Below are positions 5,339-7,379 of a DNA stretch of 7,379 nt, piece by piece. This stretch comes from Actinomycetota bacterium. Its GTDB lineage: Bacteria > Actinomycetota > Acidimicrobiia > Acidimicrobiales > Ilumatobacteraceae. The DNA lies in contig RFNE01000188.1 of assembly GCA_009927375.1 (NCBI GenBank), positions 1 through 7,379 of the forward strand, in the 5' to 3' direction. Position 1 is the stretch's first letter. Each line of letters opens with the position of its first letter. The position numbers and the translations under genes were made by a program. Below the pieces are notes generated by a model that searched no databases, was not told the DNA's origin, and saw only the letters and a program-made list of their open reading frames with translations.

Positions 5339-6373
5339 ATGCGACTTGGCGTGCTCACGGGAGGCGGGGATTGCCCCGGGTTGAATGCCGTCATCCGCGC
5401 GATCGTGCGCAAGGCCGAGGCCCAGCACGGCGATGAGGTCATTGGGTTCTATGACGCCTGGGACGGCGTCATGGAGGGGCGCAGCGTGCGGCTCGACACC
5501 GCTCAGGTGCGGGGAATCCTCCCCAAGGGCGGGACCATTCTCGGCACCCGCCGCGGCGGTCCCTTCGACACCCCAGGTGGAGTGGAGCGCGTGCGTGCGA
5601 CGCTCGCAGCAGAACGCCTGGACGCCCTCGTCGTCATCGGCGGGAATGGCTCGCTCACGGTCGCTTCGATGCTCGCCGATGATCACGGACTCCCGGTCGT
5701 CGGAGTCCCCAAGACCATCGACAACGACGTGGTCGGCACCGATACGACGTTCGGCTTCCAAACTGCTGTGCAGATCGCCACGGACGCAATCGACCGACTA
5801 CATACGACCGCAGAGAGCCACGACCGAGTGATGGTCGTCGAGGTGATGGGTCGTGACACCGGCTGGATCGCAATGCAGGCGGGCATCGCAGGTGGAGCGA
5901 CGGCGATCGTCGTGCCTGAAGTGCCGTTCGACATCGACGAACTCGCCGCGATCGTGTCGCGACGACATGCGCGCGGGCGTTACGCCTCGATCGTTGTCGT
6001 CGCTGAAGGCGCGCGTCCGAAGCCCGGCACACTCGAACTCCCAGCCCGATCCAATGACCGCTATGGCAATGAGACACTTGGAGACCTCTCGCACCTGATC
6101 GGTGCCGAGCTGTCCAAGCGCACGGGGTATGAGTCCCGTGTGGTGCAACTCGGTCACGTGCAACGCGGTGGCACGCCGACGAGCTACGACCGAGTGCTGT
6201 CGACGCGATTCGGACTCGCCGCCGTCGACCTCGTGCATGAGCGGGCGTGGGGAAAGATGGTCGTTTTGCGCTGCGGTGAGATCGTCGCGGAATCGATGAG
6301 CGTCACTCGTGGCAAGACGAGGTTCATCGACCTCGAGATGTTCGACGACGTCGCGAAGAGTTTCTTCGGCTGA
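5339..6373 (+). CDS. pfkA: 6-phosphofructokinase, group III (mixed-substrate PFK, TIGR02483-like), probably ATP-dependent
   Basis: It phosphorylates fructose 6-phosphate to fructose 1,6-bisphosphate, the committed step of glycolysis, in the cytoplasm. The 344-aa length is normal. N-terminal LTGGGDCPGLNAVIR (6-20) is the nucleotide-binding start. The phosphoryl-donor motif is IGGNGS (100-105) and the catalytic loop is PKTIDND (124-130) with Asp128 as base. EVMGRDTGW (168-176), AEG (222-224, substrate Glu223) and LGHVQRGG (271-278, His273, Arg276) complete the active site. Gly104 is the residue associated with ATP use, whereas PPi enzymes have Asp there. Lys125 is shared by PPi enzymes and the actinobacterial group-III ATP enzymes. 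Asn103 replaces the usual Asp or Glu, which is odd. The start ATG has only a weak ribosome site. The gene diverges from the XRE regulator and its stop abuts that of upp. Confidence 0.95.
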   Translation: MRLGVLTGGGDCPGLNAVIRAIVRKAEAQHGDEVIGFYDAWDGVMEGRSVRLDTAQVRGILPKGGTILGTRRGGPFDTPGGVERVRATLAAERLDALVVIGGNGSLTVASMLADDHGLPVVGVPKTIDNDVVGTDTTFGFQTAVQIATDAIDRLHTTAESHDRVMVVEVMGRDTGWIAMQAGIAGGATAIVVPEVPFDIDELAAIVSRRHARGRYASIVVVAEGARPKPGTLELPARSNDRYGNETLGDLSHLIGAELSKRTGYESRVVQLGHVQRGGTPTSYDRVLSTRFGLAAVDLVHERAWGKMVVLRCGEIVAESMSVTRGKTRFIDLEMFDDVAKSFFG

Positions 6374-7009
6374 TCAGTTCGGCGGGCCGAATTGACGGTC
6401 GCCCGCATCCCCGAGACCGGGGACGATGAACGCGTTTTCGTTCAATCGCTCGTCGACGGAAGCGGTGACGATGTGCAGGTTCATGTCGCTCTTGTCGAGG
6501 AAGGCGATGCCCTCGGGTGCGGCGAGCACGCAGGCGATCGTGATCGGCTGTTGGGCGCCGCGTTGGGCGAGGATGCGACAACCGTGTTCGAGCGATCCGC
6601 CGGTGGCGAGCATCGGATCGAGCACGAGACAGTGGCGGCCATTGAGATGTGTCGGCAATTTGGCGACGTATTCGCTCGGCTCGTGCGTGTGCTCGTCACG
6701 CTGGACGCCGACGACGGCGATGTCGGCGTCGGGAAGCAATTCCATCGCAGCGGGGAGCATGCCGAGTCCTGCACGAAGAATTGGCACGAGCACTGGACGT
6801 CGCGCGATGCGCACACCGTCGGTTTCTGCAAGCGGAGTCGTCACACGGATCTTTTCCGTCGGCACGCTGCGCGTCGCCTCGGCGATCACGACGAGCGACA
6901 GCCTGCGCATTTCTGCGCGGAACATCTGATTCGAGGTGTTCTGATCGCGCAGGTTGGTGAGCGCCTCTGCGGCCACGGGATGATCGACGACGGTGACGGT
7001 GACGGGCAT
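6374..7009 (-). CDS. upp: Uracil phosphoribosyltransferase
   Basis: It converts uracil and PRPP to UMP and pyrophosphate in pyrimidine salvage. From the ATG at 7009 it is 211 aa, close to the 208 aa of the E. coli enzyme. This start places VTVTVVDHPVAAEALTNLRD at the expected N-terminus, with GGAG just upstream at short spacing. An in-frame ATG at 7018 (214 aa) is a fair alternative, and the frame stays open to 7282 without family similarity. Family motifs are VPILRAGLGM (75-84), the PRPP loop LVLDPMLATGGS (128-139), VLAAPEGI (161-168) and the uracil-binding C-terminus FIVPGLGDAGDRQFG (194-208). The stop codon directly abuts the phosphofructokinase stop. It diverges from the GNAT gene with a 36-bp gap and is probably monocistronic. 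Confidence 0.96.
   Translation of the reverse strand: MPVTVTVVDHPVAAEALTNLRDQNTSNQMFRAEMRRLSLVVIAEATRSVPTEKIRVTTPLAETDGVRIARRPVLVPILRAGLGMLPAAMELLPDADIAVVGVQRDEHTHEPSEYVAKLPTHLNGRHCLVLDPMLATGGSLEHGCRILAQRGAQQPITIACVLAAPEGIAFLDKSDMNLHIVTASVDERLNENAFIVPGLGDAGDRQFGPPN
6375..6394. terminator. Hairpin across the convergent phosphofructokinase/upp 3' ends, possible bidirectional terminator
   Basis: CAGTTCGG and CCGAATTG pair as an 8-bp stem with one G-U wobble around CGGG, starting one base after the phosphofructokinase stop and lying inside the last codons of upp. A second stem (TCCCCG-AGAC-CGGGGA, 6408-6423) follows within upp but coincides with the conserved GLGDAGD codons. No T-run follows on either strand, so termination activity is uncertain. 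Confidence 0.3.
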
Positions 7010-7031
7010 GTGCTCCATCTTTGCTGATCGG

Positions 7032-7037
7032 TAGTGT
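7032..7037 (+). promoter_or_regulatory. Possible -10 element for a leaderless GNAT mRNA
   Basis: TAGTGT fits the actinobacterial TANNNT -10 pattern and ends 8 nt before the GNAT ATG, the spacing expected for leaderless transcripts. No ribosome site precedes that ATG, which agrees. No clear -35 is visible. Confidence 0.3.
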
Positions 7038-7045
7038 GGCGACCA

Positions 7046-7379
7046 ATGTCCGCAGACTTTCGGATTCGCCTGGCGCACAGTCCTGCCGACGCGGCGGTGA
7101 TCTCGGCAGTGTTCGACGAGGTCTGGAGCGTGAAGACCATGGTCTCCCCGGAGATCATCGTGGCCAGCCTGCACAACGGTGGGTATGGGGCGATCGTGGA
7201 GTCCGCCGGGTCCCCATCGGGGCCGCATTTGCCCTCGTCGGAGTGCCACTCGCCGGTGAGACAGGTCCCAATCTGCACTCACATGCCGCGGGCGTCGTTG
7301 CCCACCGAGCCGGGCACGGCATCGGTGAGGCGATCAAGTTGCACCAGTGGCGATGGGCCAAGGACAACGGGTTCGCCAC
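7046..7379 (+). CDS. GNAT-superfamily acetyltransferase (COG3375-like), 3' end outside window, apparent frameshift
   Basis: This is a predicted acyl-CoA-dependent N-acyltransferase; the substrate is unknown. The ATG at 7046 opens a frame reading MSADFRIRLAHSPADAAVIS and on through GGYGAIVES, which fits the COG3375-type N-terminus (domain start, then the 'GGY' strand). From about 7207 the family pattern continues in another frame: RVPIGAAFALVGVPLAGE, then GPNLHSHAAGVVAHRAGHGI and GEAIKLHQWRWAKDNGFA to the edge. That stretch contains the characteristic LHSH and the acetyl-CoA loop (HRAGHGIG). The switch lies within 7202-7210 and equals loss of one base; a missing C in the GCCGGG run would restore the fusion. 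The start frame has no stop before the window edge but reads as nonsense after the break. Only about 110 codons are visible. It diverges from upp with a 36-bp gap. Confidence 0.75.
   Translation, partial: MSADFRIRLAHSPADAAVISAVFDEVWSVKTMVSPEIIVASLHNGGYGAIVESAGSPSGPHLPSSECHSPVRQVPICTHMPRASLPTEPGTASVRRSSCTSGDGPRTTGSP

Noticed and set aside
4811..5761. Minus-strand open frame of 316 codons spanning the XRE gene and the phosphofructokinase start
   Set aside because: It crosses two well-supported genes and an operator-like gap, is Arg/Ser/His-rich and matches nothing known.
6408..6423. Perfect 6-bp stem TCCCCG-AGAC-CGGGGA as a terminator
   Set aside because: It falls exactly on the conserved GLGDAGD codons of upp, so protein constraint explains the sequence, and no T-run follows.
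7010..7282. N-terminal extension of upp up to an ATG at 7282
   Set aside because: The extra 91 residues have no uracil phosphoribosyltransferase similarity and overlap the divergent GNAT gene; starts at 7009 or 7018 give the normal family length.

Overview
The window is 7.4 kb of fairly GC-rich bacterial DNA with dense, often overlapping genes. The mix suggests an actinobacterium, possibly an environmental Acidimicrobiia-type lineage: a group-III 6-phosphofructokinase carrying PKTIDND, a Tat-exported solute-binding protein without a lipobox, GTG starts and G/C-ending codons. The phylum is an inference and the lineage a guess; no rRNA or tRNA is present to fix it.

Region 1 (1-4150, minus strand) is a peptide/nickel/opine (Dpp/Opp-type) ABC importer. 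In transcription order it runs: Tat-exported SBP_bac_5 solute-binding protein, DppB-like permease, DppC-like permease, DppD-like ATPase. The ATPase runs off the left edge, so a partner DppF-type ATPase may lie outside. The promoter-proximal solute-binding gene is separated from the permeases by a 108-bp gap holding two hairpins with GAAA tetraloops, one of them a perfect 16-bp stem. The last three genes overlap by 4 bp (ATGA, GTGA) and are probably translationally coupled. A TTGACA-containing promoter and a near-palindrome precede the solute-binding gene. The ATPase reading frame is broken after about codon 86.

Region 2 (4150-5338) starts with a regulatory gap of 274 bp. It is followed by a plus-strand gene of unknown function that aligns without gaps over its N-terminus to the low-molecular-weight tyrosine phosphatase P-loop but lacks the catalytic Cys and Arg. 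A small XRE/Cro-CI type regulator is convergent with it. The regulator diverges from the phosphofructokinase gene, and the shared gap holds a perfect 14-bp inverted repeat that is a good operator candidate. A degenerate copy of this site lies beside the transporter promoter.

Region 3 (5339-7379) holds phosphofructokinase (glycolysis, plus strand) and uracil phosphoribosyltransferase (pyrimidine salvage, minus strand). Their stop codons abut to form TGATCA. A divergent GNAT-family acetyltransferase follows, cut by the right edge and also carrying an apparent frameshift.

Most of this is ordinary core metabolism plus transport. The points most worth a second look are the predicted pseudophosphatase, the XRE operator pair, the two-hairpin element inside the transporter operon, the Asn substitution in the phosphofructokinase GGDG motif, and two apparent frameshifts that may be assembly errors or real lesions. 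I see no insertion sequences, CRISPR arrays, tRNA or rRNA genes.
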